From: LC029 sp036676475
GTDB lineage: Bacteria; Bacillota; Bacilli; Aneurinibacillales; RAOX-1
Direction of reading: 5' to 3'
Length of the DNA stretch: 14,341 nt
Assembly (NCBI GenBank): GCA_036676475.1
Contig: JAKFCU010000049.1
Span: 1-14,341, forward strand
The notes beneath the pieces were generated by a model that was not told the origin of the DNA, did no database searches, and worked only from the letters and a program-made list of their open reading frames with translations. Of this stretch, positions 6,496-13,120 are shown one piece after another (within the stretch, counting starts at the first letter, position 1; every line of letters starts with the position of its first letter). The position numbers were made by a program, and so were the translations under genes.

Positions 6496-8208
6496 CTAAA
6501 ATAAGAAATACCGCTGTGCCATCGGAAGCACATCGACAGGCTCGCAATCGATTCGCTCTCCATCTACCTTGACCTGATACGTTTGCGGATCGACCTCAAT
6601 AGCGGGGGTTTCTGCATTCCACTTCATATCCTTTTTGCTTAGCTTACGGGTCTGCCTGGCCGGCTTAATTTGTTTTTTTAGGCCTAGCTTCTTATGAACC
6701 CCTAACTCGATTGCAGCTTGGGATAAAAACGTAATCGAAGTCGCATATTTGGCTTGACCCAACGCGGCGAACATCGGCCGATAGAGCACAGGCTGTGGGG
6801 TGGGAATGGAAGCATTGGGATCTCCCATCAAACTGTGGGCAATCATTCCGCCTTTGATCACAAGCTCTGGCTTCACCCCGAAAAAGGCCGGATCCCACAA
6901 CACAAGGTCAGCCCACTTCCCGGCCTCCACGGATCCGACTTCTTCGGAAATCCCGTGGGTGATCGCCGGATTAATCGTATATTTGGCAATATAGCGTTTG
7001 ACCCGGTAATTGTCGCCGAAACTGGTATCCATGGGCAGCTTGCCGCGCTGCTTTTTCATTTTGTCTGCCGTTTGCCAGGTTCGGATGATGACCTCGCCGA
7101 CACGTCCCATCGCTTGCGAATCGGAACTGATCATGCTGAACACGCCCAAATCGTGGAGAATATCCTCCGCGGCAATCGTCTCCTTGCGGATGCGCGAATC
7201 GGCAAAGGCGATATCTTCCGGTACATCAGCATCCAAATGATGACAGACCATCAGCATGTCCAAATGCTCATCCAATGTATTTTTCGTATAAGGACGCGTA
7301 GGATTGGTGGAAGAGGGCAAAATGTACGGATAACTCGCCACCTTGATAATATCCGGGGCATGACCACCCCCTGCTCCCTCCGTATGATATGTATGAATGA
7401 TGCGGCCGCCAATTGCCGCCAGCGTATCTTCCACAAAGCCGCCTTCATTGAGCGTATCGGTATGGATGGCCACCTGAATATCGTATTCGTCTGCCACCTG
7501 TAAACAATGATCAATCGCGGATGCGGTCGTTCCCCAGTCTTCATGCAGCTTGAGTCCGATTACCCCGGCGTTCACTTGCTCAATGAGCGGCGCTTTGGCC
7601 GAGGCATTGCCCTTGCCCAAAAATCCGATGTTCATGGGGAATTCCTCGGCAGCCTCCAGCATCCGGTGAATATTCCATTCGCCAGGTGTACAGGTCGTGG
7701 CATTCGTTCCCGTTGCCGGCCCGGTTCCTCCGCCGATCATCGTAGTTACGCCGGATGCGAGTGCGGTTTCCACCTGTTGCGGACAAATAAAGTGAATGTG
7801 GGCATCAATACCCCCAGCGGTCACAATCATCCCCTCCGCGGCGATTACCTCAGTAGATGCCCCGATCACCAGATCAACGCCATCCATCAGCAGCGGATTT
7901 CCTGCTTTGCCGATCCCCGCAATCCGTCCCTCACGCAGTCCTATATCCGCCTTATAAATGCCGGTATAATCCACGATCACCGCATTGGTAATCACCACAT
8001 CGACAGCTCCGTCTTGACGGGTAATCAAGGGATGCTGTCCCATCCCATCGCGGATAACCTTCCCCCCGCCAAATTTCACTTCATCTCCATAGCGGGTATA
8101 ATCCTTTTCAATTTCAATAAACAGGTCCGTATCCGCAAGGCGAATCGCATCGCCCGTGGTCGGTCCAAACATGTCCGCATACTGCTTTCTTGACATTCGC
8201 AGGCTCAT
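6496..8208 (-). CDS. ureC: Urease alpha subunit (catalytic)
   Basis: This is the catalytic subunit of urease, the cytoplasmic nickel enzyme hydrolysing urea to ammonia and carbamate. It has 570 residues, like most bacterial UreC proteins. All active-site residues are present, shifted by 3 from Klebsiella numbering: nickel ligands His137 and His139 (in AGGIDAHIHF), carbamylated Lys220 (GLKLHEDWG), His249 (AIHTDTLNE), His275 (HTEGAGGGHAPD) and Asp363 (SSDSQAMGR). The mobile-flap Cys322-His323 (MVCHHLD) is also present. The ATG at 8208 follows AAGGAG, which lies in the last codons of ureB, 7 bases away. Nothing suggests loss of activity. Confidence 0.99.
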   Translation of the reverse strand: MSLRMSRKQYADMFGPTTGDAIRLADTDLFIEIEKDYTRYGDEVKFGGGKVIRDGMGQHPLITRQDGAVDVVITNAVIVDYTGIYKADIGLREGRIAGIGKAGNPLLMDGVDLVIGASTEVIAAEGMIVTAGGIDAHIHFICPQQVETALASGVTTMIGGGTGPATGTNATTCTPGEWNIHRMLEAAEEFPMNIGFLGKGNASAKAPLIEQVNAGVIGLKLHEDWGTTASAIDHCLQVADEYDIQVAIHTDTLNEGGFVEDTLAAIGGRIIHTYHTEGAGGGHAPDIIKVASYPYILPSSTNPTRPYTKNTLDEHLDMLMVCHHLDADVPEDIAFADSRIRKETIAAEDILHDLGVFSMISSDSQAMGRVGEVIIRTWQTADKMKKQRGKLPMDTSFGDNYRVKRYIAKYTINPAITHGISEEVGSVEAGKWADLVLWDPAFFGVKPELVIKGGMIAHSLMGDPNASIPTPQPVLYRPMFAALGQAKYATSITFLSQAAIELGVHKKLGLKKQIKPARQTRKLSKKDMKWNAETPAIEVDPQTYQVKVDGERIDCEPVDVLPMAQRYFLF

Positions 8209-8215
8209 CTTCGCT

Positions 8216-8548
8216 TCACTCCTTCCCTACGCTTGGGGGTGCATCGAGTGCTCCATTTGTCCGATTATTCAATCCATAGACCTGCCGCAGCCCAGAGAAC
8301 GCGACCAATTCTACTTCTTTGCCATCTCCTGGCTCAAAGCGAACCGCCGTACTTGCAGGAATGTTCAGATGCATCCCAAAGGCTTGCCCGCGGTCAAATT
8401 CCAAGGCGGCATTGACTTCAAAAAAATGAAAATGGGAACCGATCTGCACAGGACGATCTCCCCGGTTCACGACCGTCAGCTTTCTCGTTTCCTTTCCTTC
8501 GTTACAAACAATCTCTTCTTTTCGCAGGTAATACTCTCCTGGAATCAA
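8216..8548 (-). CDS. ureB: Urease beta subunit
   Basis: This is the structural beta subunit of the (alpha-beta-gamma)3 urease, 110 residues. The family's standard start, MIPGEY, and the core IGSHFHFFEVN (36-46) and FGMHLNIPASTAVRFEPG are all present. The start codon is TTG (8548-8546), supported by the AAGGGGGGAG ribosome binding site just upstream and by the conserved first residues. Beta and gamma subunits are separate genes, as usual in bacteria outside Helicobacter. It lies 24 bases after ureA and 7 before ureC. Confidence 0.97.
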   Translation of the reverse strand: MIPGEYYLRKEEIVCNEGKETRKLTVVNRGDRPVQIGSHFHFFEVNAALEFDRGQAFGMHLNIPASTAVRFEPGDGKEVELVAFSGLRQVYGLNNRTNGALDAPPSVGKE

Positions 8549-8572
8549 GCGATTCTCCCCCCTTCTATGCCA

Positions 8573-8875
8573 TTAACGGATGGGCTCATGGACGGTGACT
8601 AATTTCGTGCCATCCGGGAACGTGGCTTCGACTTGAATATCCCTGATCATCTCGGGTATCCCTTCCATGACATCCTCTCGAGTAAGTATTTTCGTGCCAT
8701 CTCTCATCAGCTCGGCTACAGATTTCCCATCCCGTGCCCCTTCCATGATTTCATAGGTAATTAGTGCGACCGCTTCGGGATAATTCAGCTTTAAGCCCCG
8801 CTCCTTGCGACGGCGAGCGAGATCGGCAGCCACAACGATGAGCAGCTTTTCTTGTTCTCGTGGTGAGAGCTTCAT
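8573..8875 (-). CDS. ureA: Urease gamma subunit
   Basis: This is the first gene of the urease operon, encoding the 100-residue gamma subunit of the urease trimer. The sequence begins MKLSPREQEKLLIVVAADLA and contains LKLNYPEAVALITYEIMEGA and the C-terminal region VEATFPDGTKLVTVHEPIR, all typical of the family. The frame is open upstream to 8902, but the ATG at 8875-8873 is preferred. It has GAAGGAGG nearby upstream, gives exactly the usual family length, and the extra nine residues are not conserved. The promoter must lie in the long leader towards thrC. Confidence 0.97.
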   Translation of the reverse strand: MKLSPREQEKLLIVVAADLARRRKERGLKLNYPEAVALITYEIMEGARDGKSVAELMRDGTKILTREDVMEGIPEMIRDIQVEATFPDGTKLVTVHEPIR

Positions 8876-9297
8876 GGCCTTTCCTCCTTCTTCTCTTGGC
8901 ATTCCTACTGCGTTGAATCCTCTCCTTGCTGGAATGCGTCAGGGCCTTCATCAGTTTGCTGTGCCCTACGTCGATTTCACATTCTTTCATCAGGACTTGT
9001 TGTGCCCGAAAGGGCCTTGTCTTAAACTACCAAATGCCTTTTCATTTGTTCACTTTTTGAACGGTAGCTAAACTGATGGGACACGATGATGTAAACGTGA
9101 CAAGGCGTTATTCCAACACGACATTGATTACCCATTTATAATGTATTAAGATTATTCTAATCACCTCTTGCATGCTTTATCTCTACCGTCGGCATATCGT
9201 AACCAGCTATGTTAAAGGGAAGCAATTCAAGCAGCAAAGGCGAATCTTGGATTCCTATGTTTTTATAAAAAAGTCTATGATAAATGAGGAGATAACC
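8876..9297. other. Divergent intergenic region between ureA and thrC
   Basis: No gene is supported in these 422 bases. The ureA side holds an imperfect direct repeat, read on the minus strand as GGGCACARCAA-n-CTGATGAARG, at 9007-8984 and 8966-8946. It also holds a GGCCC-TTTC-GGGC hairpin near 9003-9017 and GCATTCC/GGAATGC arms around 8904-8937. These suggest a structured ureA leader. The thrC side holds a candidate promoter and a GATTA-TTC-TAATC inverted repeat (9150-9162). I see no good TnrA/GlnR-type TGTNA-N7-TNACA box and no T-box consensus. Overlapping open frames on both strands (8805-9071 plus, 8751-8990 minus) lack ribosome binding sites. Confidence 0.5.
9124..9152 (+). promoter_or_regulatory. 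Candidate SigA-type promoter for thrC
   Basis: TTGATT (9124-9129) and TAAGAT (9147-9152) are 17 bases apart, about 145 bases before the thrC start. A TATAAT at 9137-9142 lacks a -35 at proper spacing. The -10 touches the inverted repeat GATTA-TTC-TAATC (9150-9162), a possible operator. Confidence 0.4.
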
Positions 9298-10707
9298 ATG
9301 GAATTTATTAGCACACGAGGCAACGTACAGAATATTGGATTTGTGGATACAGTCTTAATGGGACTAGCGGATGACGGAGGACTCTTAATTCCAAGTAAAA
9401 TCCCCCAAATCTCCCCTACAAAGCTCAAGGAAATGGAACAGCTGTCCTATCAACAATTGGCATATGAAGTTTTCTCCTATTATACCAATGACGAAATCCC
9501 GCAAAGCGACTTGAAGGAGCTTATTATGGATAGCTACTCCACGTTCCGGGATCCAGAAGTCACTCCTGTTCGAAAAATCAATGGCAATATGCATGTCATG
9601 GAGCTTTTCCACGGGCCGACCTTCGCATTTAAGGACATCGCCCTGCAGTTCTTAGGCAATTTGTATTCTTATATTTCCAAGAAGGAAAACAAAATCATTC
9701 ACATTCTTGGAGCGACCTCAGGAGATACAGGAGCCTCAGCGATTGAAGGCGTAAGATCAAAGGAAGGCATTCGAATCTGCATCCTGCATCCTCATCAAAA
9801 AGTAAGCAAAGTTCAGGAATTGCAAATGACCACCGTTCAGGACGAAAATGTTTTGAACCTTTCGGTCCACGGAACGTTCGATGATTGTCAGAGAATTATT
9901 AAAGAATTGTTTGCTGATGTGGATTTCAAAAACAAATATCATCTACGAGCCATCAACTCGATCAATTTTGTTCGCATTCTCGCCCAAACCGTTTATTATT
10001 TCTATGCCTATTTCCGAGTCTCAGAACAAACCGGAGCGAAATTCGTAAACTTTAGTGTTCCGACTGGTAACTTCGGGGATATCTTTGCTGGTTATCTTGC
10101 GAAAAAAATGGGGCTGCCCATCGGTAAGCTTATAGTGGCAACCAACGAAAACAATATTTTGGAACGCTTTGTCCAGGACGGAGTCTACAAGCCTGGTCAA
10201 TTCCACAGCACCTATAGCCCTTCTATGGATATCCAAGTGGCTAGTAATTTCGAACGTTATCTATACTATTTACTTGATGAGGATCCGAAAATGGTTTCTT
10301 CTATAATGGAAAAATTCAAGACGGAAGGACAGATTGTCATTAGCGAAGATCTTCTTCGCAAAGTCAAAGAAGATTTTGAAGCCTACGGAGTATTGGGAGA
10401 TCAATGCTTAACAACCATCAGAAAATATTATGCCGAAAGCGACTACCTACTGGATCCGCATACCGCCTGCGGAGTCGCTGCATACGAAAAATACAACGAT
10501 TCCGATGAGGTGTACGTAACACTTGCAACCGCTCATCCGGCCAAGTTTAATGAATCCATTGAACGCTGCGACATCGAACAAGCATACCCTGAAGAGATCA
10601 AACAACTGTTCAATAAGCCTCAGGTTCAGAGGATTGTGGACGCAGACAATGATGAGATCGCTCGTCAACTTGAGAAATTTTTTAGTTTGACCCATATATC
10701 ATCTTGA
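9298..10707 (+). CDS. thrC: Threonine synthase, long form
   Basis: Threonine synthase uses pyridoxal phosphate to turn O-phospho-L-homoserine into L-threonine. The 469-residue product starts MEFISTRGNVQNIGFVDTVL, the N-terminal domain of the long (E. coli/yeast type) enzymes. The PLP lysine is Lys112 in HGPTFAFKD, the glycine-rich GATSGDTGASAIEG spans 138-151, and PTGNFGD and DPHTACG follow later. The ATG at 9298 has TGAGGAG upstream; the open frame extends to 9172, but those 42 extra residues have no ribosome binding site or family similarity. B. subtilis ThrC is a shorter protein of about 350 residues, so this is a different subgroup. No hom or thrB lies next to it. Confidence 0.95.
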   Translation: MEFISTRGNVQNIGFVDTVLMGLADDGGLLIPSKIPQISPTKLKEMEQLSYQQLAYEVFSYYTNDEIPQSDLKELIMDSYSTFRDPEVTPVRKINGNMHVMELFHGPTFAFKDIALQFLGNLYSYISKKENKIIHILGATSGDTGASAIEGVRSKEGIRICILHPHQKVSKVQELQMTTVQDENVLNLSVHGTFDDCQRIIKELFADVDFKNKYHLRAINSINFVRILAQTVYYFYAYFRVSEQTGAKFVNFSVPTGNFGDIFAGYLAKKMGLPIGKLIVATNENNILERFVQDGVYKPGQFHSTYSPSMDIQVASNFERYLYYLLDEDPKMVSSIMEKFKTEGQIVISEDLLRKVKEDFEAYGVLGDQCLTTIRKYYAESDYLLDPHTACGVAAYEKYNDSDEVYVTLATAHPAKFNESIERCDIEQAYPEEIKQLFNKPQVQRIVDADNDEIARQLEKFFSLTHISS

Positions 10708-10712
10708 TATCC

Positions 10713-10744
10713 TCCCCGCTAATCCCTTCGGGCTTGGTGGGGGA
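10713..10744. repeat. Imperfect hairpin directly after thrC
   Basis: TCCCC (10713-10717) pairs with GGGGA (10740-10744), and an inner imperfect stem around the TTCG tetraloop (CTAATCCC-TTCG-GGCTTGG) extends it. There is no T run after it, so it is not itself a terminator. It could stabilise the thrC mRNA end or be a relic of a palindromic transposon end. Confidence 0.4.
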
Positions 10745-10764
10745 TTCCCGAATCGAGCAGTAAG

Positions 10765-10804
10765 AAACGCCCTAAACTCTACATTTTAGAGTTGGGGCGT
10801 TTTT
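10765..10804 (+). terminator. Rho-independent terminator of thrC
   Basis: The arms AAACGCCCTAAACTCT (10765-10780) and AGAGTTGGGGCGTTT pair with one bulge or mismatch, followed by a T run (GCGTTTTTAAAA). It lies about 60 bases past the thrC stop. It may also act on the minus strand to end the small gene at 10837-11013. Its sequence is closely repeated at 13750-13786. Confidence 0.85.
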
Positions 10805-10836
10805 AAAAGTTATGAACAAACTCAGACTGATAGTTG

Positions 10837-11013
10837 TCACGCTATTTTTAGCGGTAGTATAGTTGGTGTTGGTATAGGCATTGTGAGTGTCAAATCTGTC
10901 AGATCATTTGGAGGGGTTGGTTCTCTGGTCTTTCTGGTTATGGCTTTTTCATAGTCGTATTCGGCCAACTCGATACAGATAAATATCATCTCATCCCAAT
11001 TTGCAAACGACAT
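10837..11013 (-). CDS. Small protein of unknown function, 58 residues
   Basis: I do not recognise this gene. The ATG at 11013-11011 has a very strong ribosome binding site, AAAGGAGGTG (about 7 bases upstream), which is the main evidence. The product begins MSFANWDEMIFICIELAEYD; the first 25 residues could form one amphipathic helix, and the rest (TREPTPPNDLTDLTLTMPIP) is rich in Pro and Thr and probably unfolded. The gene stops about 30 bases from a bidirectional-looking hairpin (10765-10804). It sits in a gene-poor region that may hold mobile-element debris, so it could be a relic reading frame kept by chance. Confidence 0.45.
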   Translation of the reverse strand: MSFANWDEMIFICIELAEYDYEKAITRKTREPTPPNDLTDLTLTMPIPTPTILPLKIA

Positions 11014-11615
11014 ATAGAACACCTCCTTTCTTCTTTCTATGTATAGGGATGAGATTATTTATTTCTTCCTTTCCGGATTGTTCAAAGGTAGTAGATGAGT
11101 GCATTACCGTCATTCCCTCCGTCCATTCTCGTGGGATTTCATTGACTTTCCGAACCCCTCGCCTTTACACCTATGGTTCCGATCCCATGATGTTCAAGCC
11201 CCTCGTCCTTCAGTCTTTGATTTCCCTTAAAGGTTCAGCTTTTTAAGCTCCCGCGGTAACTTTGTCAAATCCTTCAATGGGTCTTTCATCCATAGATTCA
11301 GATTTTGACTTTCGCTTGAACCCCCGAAGAGAACGACGGTAATAAACTCATCCTATTTTATTGATATCTCTCTCTATCTCCACTATAAATCATTTCCTCA
11401 AGAAAGGCGGTGGATGAATTGTGAATTATTTCCAAAGGTCAACCCGAATGATGTTTTAAGGTAACTGAGGAACCTTTTATTATATTTATCGATTATCTCC
11501 CACTTTACGCTGCAAAGTGGGAGATGAATCGACTTCAAACAAAGGATGGCATAAGCCCTCTTATTAGTTCGAAAAGGTACTAGCATTTATCTGAAATCTC
11601 GATTAAAATAGAATG
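11014..11615. other. Gene-poor interval with possible mobile-element debris
   Basis: No intact gene is supported here. On the minus strand, 11139-11234 reads GNQRLKDEGLEHHGIGTIG and continues VKARG before a stop. That reminds me of the C-terminal end of IS200/IS605-type TnpB proteins, but this rests on memory and a short stretch. A second open piece in another frame ends at 11227 with LTKLPRELKKLNL. Neither has a start with a ribosome binding site. Near the right border is a strong hairpin (11495-11525). The 62-codon minus frame at 11398-11586 spans that hairpin and has no ribosome binding site, so I do not call it. Confidence 0.35.
11495..11525. repeat. Strong 12-bp inverted repeat
   Basis: ATCTCCCACTTT (11495-11506) and AAAGTGGGAGAT (11514-11525) are perfect complements around a 7-base loop. 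With one bulged G the stem extends into GATT/AATC on the outside. No T run follows, so it is not an intrinsic terminator. Subterminal palindromes of this kind occur at ends of IS200/IS605-type elements; an RNA structure or protein-binding site is equally possible. Confidence 0.6.
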
Positions 11616-11624
11616 TGGTATAAT
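11616..11624 (+). promoter_or_regulatory. Extended -10 promoter of the bluB transcript
   Basis: TGGTATAAT is a perfect -10 with the TGn extension; no good -35 is visible, as is common for extended -10 promoters. It lies about 25 bases before the first riboswitch stem, the expected place. Confidence 0.65.
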
Positions 11625-11644
11625 GTGTTTTGTTAAAAACTGTA

Positions 11645-11812
11645 TATTTCTTACTGGTGCCTCAGTAAAGAGGAGAATAGGGAAATCGGAAAAACGATAC
11701 GGAGCCCGCCACTGTAATCGATGAGTCGCTGTTATTACCACTGGATCTTATATCCGGGAAGGGACAGTCAGACACTGATTCGTAGTCAGGAGACCTGCCA
11801 GTTTAAGAATAT
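11645..11812 (+). ncRNA. Cobalamin (B12) riboswitch
   Basis: The conserved core is present in order: GGTGCC (11657-11662), AGAGGAGAATAGGGAA (11669-11684), the B12-box region GGAGCCCGCCACTGT (11701-11715), CACTGG (about 11739-11744), GGGAAGGG (11756-11763) and AGTCAGGAGACCTGCC (11784-11799). The closing stem pairs TTCTTA (11648-11653) with TAAGAA (11804-11809), and CTGG with CCAG inside it. It senses adenosylcobalamin or a relative and here should lower bluB expression when B12 is plentiful, by favouring the terminator that follows. Confidence 0.96.
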
Positions 11813-11859
11813 GTAATATCCCCGGTGCTTGGGATACTTATACTAGGATATGGCATCAT

Positions 11860-11894
11860 CCTCAGTCTATTTAGACTGAGGTTTTTTATTTTTT
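11860..11894 (+). terminator. Riboswitch-controlled terminator before bluB
   Basis: CCTCAGTCTA (11860-11869) and TAGACTGAGG (11872-11881) are perfect complements, followed by TTTTTTATTTTTTT. The hairpin ends just before the bluB ribosome binding site. It is the expression platform, so control is by transcription attenuation. The seven bases CCTCAGT of the first arm also occur in the riboswitch at 11660-11666. Confidence 0.92.
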
Positions 11895-11909
11895 TAGGAG
11901 GGATATGCT

Positions 11910-12563
11910 ATGTGGTTAAATCAAGAAGAAAAAAATGGAGTTTATAAAGCGATTTATAATCGGCGTGATATTCGTCACTTTCGAAAGGATCCAATTCCCG
12001 AAGAAACATTATTACGCTTATTAAATGCAGCACATCATGCTCCATCTGTTGGATATATGCAACCGTGGAATTTTATCATCATTAAATCAAACGAGATTAA
12101 ACAAAAAATAAAACAAGTGGTGGATAAAGAAATTCAAGCTCTAGGATTACATTTTGAAGATAAAAGGGCTGAAAAATACAAAACAATAAAAGTAGAAGGA
12201 TTATTGGAAGCACCTGTAACCATATGCGTTACGTGCGATCCAACACGAGAAGGGCCACACGTCATTGGTAGGAATTCCATACCGGAGACTGATGTATATT
12301 CCGTTGTTTGTGCCATACAAAATCTATGGTTGGCTGCTTATACAGAAGGATTATCCGCTGGATGGGTAAGTTTTTATAAAAAGGCAGATATTCGTCAAAT
12401 ATTAGAAATACCTCCACACATTGATCCTGTTGCTTTAATTTCAATAGGATACCCCTATCATTACCCCGAAAAACCATTATTGGAAATTATAGGTTGGGGA
12501 GATCGCTATCCATTGGAAAACCTACTTTTTTCAGAAACATGGAACGAAAAATACAAAGGGTAA
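11910..12563 (+). CDS. bluB: 5,6-dimethylbenzimidazole synthase BluB
   Basis: BluB is a flavin destructase of the nitroreductase fold that breaks reduced FMN with oxygen to give 5,6-dimethylbenzimidazole, the lower ligand of cobalamin. The 217-residue product has YNRRDIRHF (16-24), APSVGYMQPWNF (44-55), GRNSIPETDVYSVVCAIQN (120-138) and GLSAGWVSFYK (147-157), the pattern that separates BluB from other nitroreductases. Asp20 and Ser154 appear to match the catalytic Asp32 and Ser167 of Sinorhizobium BluB, by my own alignment. AGGAGGG lies 7 bases before the ATG. It is alone behind the B12 riboswitch, which strongly supports the call. The enzyme needs O2, so the host grows with air. Confidence 0.95.
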   Translation: MWLNQEEKNGVYKAIYNRRDIRHFRKDPIPEETLLRLLNAAHHAPSVGYMQPWNFIIIKSNEIKQKIKQVVDKEIQALGLHFEDKRAEKYKTIKVEGLLEAPVTICVTCDPTREGPHVIGRNSIPETDVYSVVCAIQNLWLAAYTEGLSAGWVSFYKKADIRQILEIPPHIDPVALISIGYPYHYPEKPLLEIIGWGDRYPLENLLFSETWNEKYKG

Positions 12564-12587
12564 GTACTTAAAAGATTCTGTGAAGCG

Positions 12588-12679
12588 ACGGGGATCAATA
12601 GTTAAGGAGCGGGTGCCAACAAAGGGAGGAACGGGACCGGTAGAAGTAAGCGTGGACCCCTCCCCAAGTGAGGATCCCC
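12588..12679. other. Candidate structured RNA or palindromic element between bluB and the membrane-protein genes
   Basis: GGGGATC (12590-12596) can pair with GATCCCC (12673-12679), closing a G-rich, purine-rich region. The region contains further possible arms, such as GGGAGG (12624-12629) with CCTCCCC (about 12658-12664). A longer alternative pairs ACGGGGATC (12588-12596) with GATCCCCGT (12740-12748), enclosing the terminator as well. No open frame with a ribosome binding site runs through it. I know no RNA family that matches. Confidence 0.35.
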
Positions 12680-12688
12680 AAGACGAGC

Positions 12689-12718
12689 AAAAACGACCGA
12701 CGTTTGTCGGTCGTTTTT
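12689..12718. terminator. Bidirectional Rho-independent terminator
   Basis: AAAAACGACCGAC (12689-12701), loop GTTT, GTCGGTCGTTTTT (12706-12718): a perfect 13-bp stem with A and T runs on both sides. It lies between the convergent bluB and the membrane-protein pair and can end transcripts from both. Confidence 0.92.
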
Positions 12719-12801
12719 GACAACATTCGTATTTCACTCGATCCCCGTTAACAAAAAAAATGTCAAAGAATCAAAATAAACTTCACTTATGGAGAGGTTC
12801 T

Positions 12802-13119
12802 TTATAAAATGTGTATTAGGAAAAAAACACCAACAAGTAAAGAACCGATAATCGTAGACCAAATTACAATTTGATACAGTTTGATAGCACTAAAGTTTGA
12901 TTGTAGCTCCATTTTTGAAATGATATAACCTGCGACAAAAAATAATATCAAAGTTAAAACACCATGTGTCACCCAATGATGTCCAGTCAAGACGGTCATC
13001 CATTGTTTTAAGGGTTCAAAACTTTCTTTAATAATAACCAAAAGACCGCTAAAAATAGTGGTTATGGCAAATGACAAACAATAGCCTATTGTGGATTTGT
13101 TTAAGAGGTTATTATCCAC
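12802..13119 (-). CDS. Small membrane protein of unknown function, three predicted membrane segments
   Basis: The 105-residue product has hydrophobic stretches at about 12-31, 49-69 and 81-104. The start is GTG (13119-13117), with TAGGAGG about 8 bases upstream. That site lies inside the last codons of the preceding gene, which stops 1 base away, so the two are translationally coupled. A striking TGHHWVTHG (45-53) places three histidines at the membrane edge before the second segment, and another sits near the C-terminus (His103). This could be a metal or heme site, but no motif proves it. I do not recognise the family. It probably works with the upstream membrane protein. Confidence 0.75.
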   Translation of the reverse strand: MDNNLLNKSTIGYCLSFAITTIFSGLLVIIKESFEPLKQWMTVLTGHHWVTHGVLTLILFFVAGYIISKMELQSNFSAIKLYQIVIWSTIIGSLLVGVFFLIHIL

Positions 13120-13120
13120 T

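Noticed and set aside
6754..7503. 249-codon plus-strand frame inside ureC
   Set aside because: It is antisense to the conserved urease alpha gene; its length comes from the codon bias of ureC.
8751..8990. 79-codon minus-strand frame overlapping ureA in another frame
   Set aside because: There is no ribosome binding site before its ATG, and two thirds of it is the out-of-frame shadow of ureA with an arginine/serine-rich composition.
8941..9007. Hammerhead-ribozyme-like CTGATGA followed by GAAA in the ureA leader
   Set aside because: The bases between CTGATGA and GAAA cannot form the required stem II, and no cleavage-site stem is visible.
8805..9071. 88-codon plus-strand frame overlapping ureA and its leader
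   Set aside because: It has no ribosome binding site at its start, overlaps ureA antisense, and its composition is what an antisense frame of a coding gene gives.
9070..9297. T-box leader for thrC
   Set aside because: No AGGGTGG-type T-box sequence or terminator is present before thrC.
11001..11246. 81-codon plus-strand frame before the riboswitch region
   Set aside because: It starts at a TTG without a ribosome binding site and overlaps a better-supported minus-strand small gene.
11398..11586. 62-codon minus-strand frame with the inverted repeat in it
   Set aside because: It lacks a ribosome binding site, and the frame crosses a strong hairpin, which is unlikely in a real small gene.
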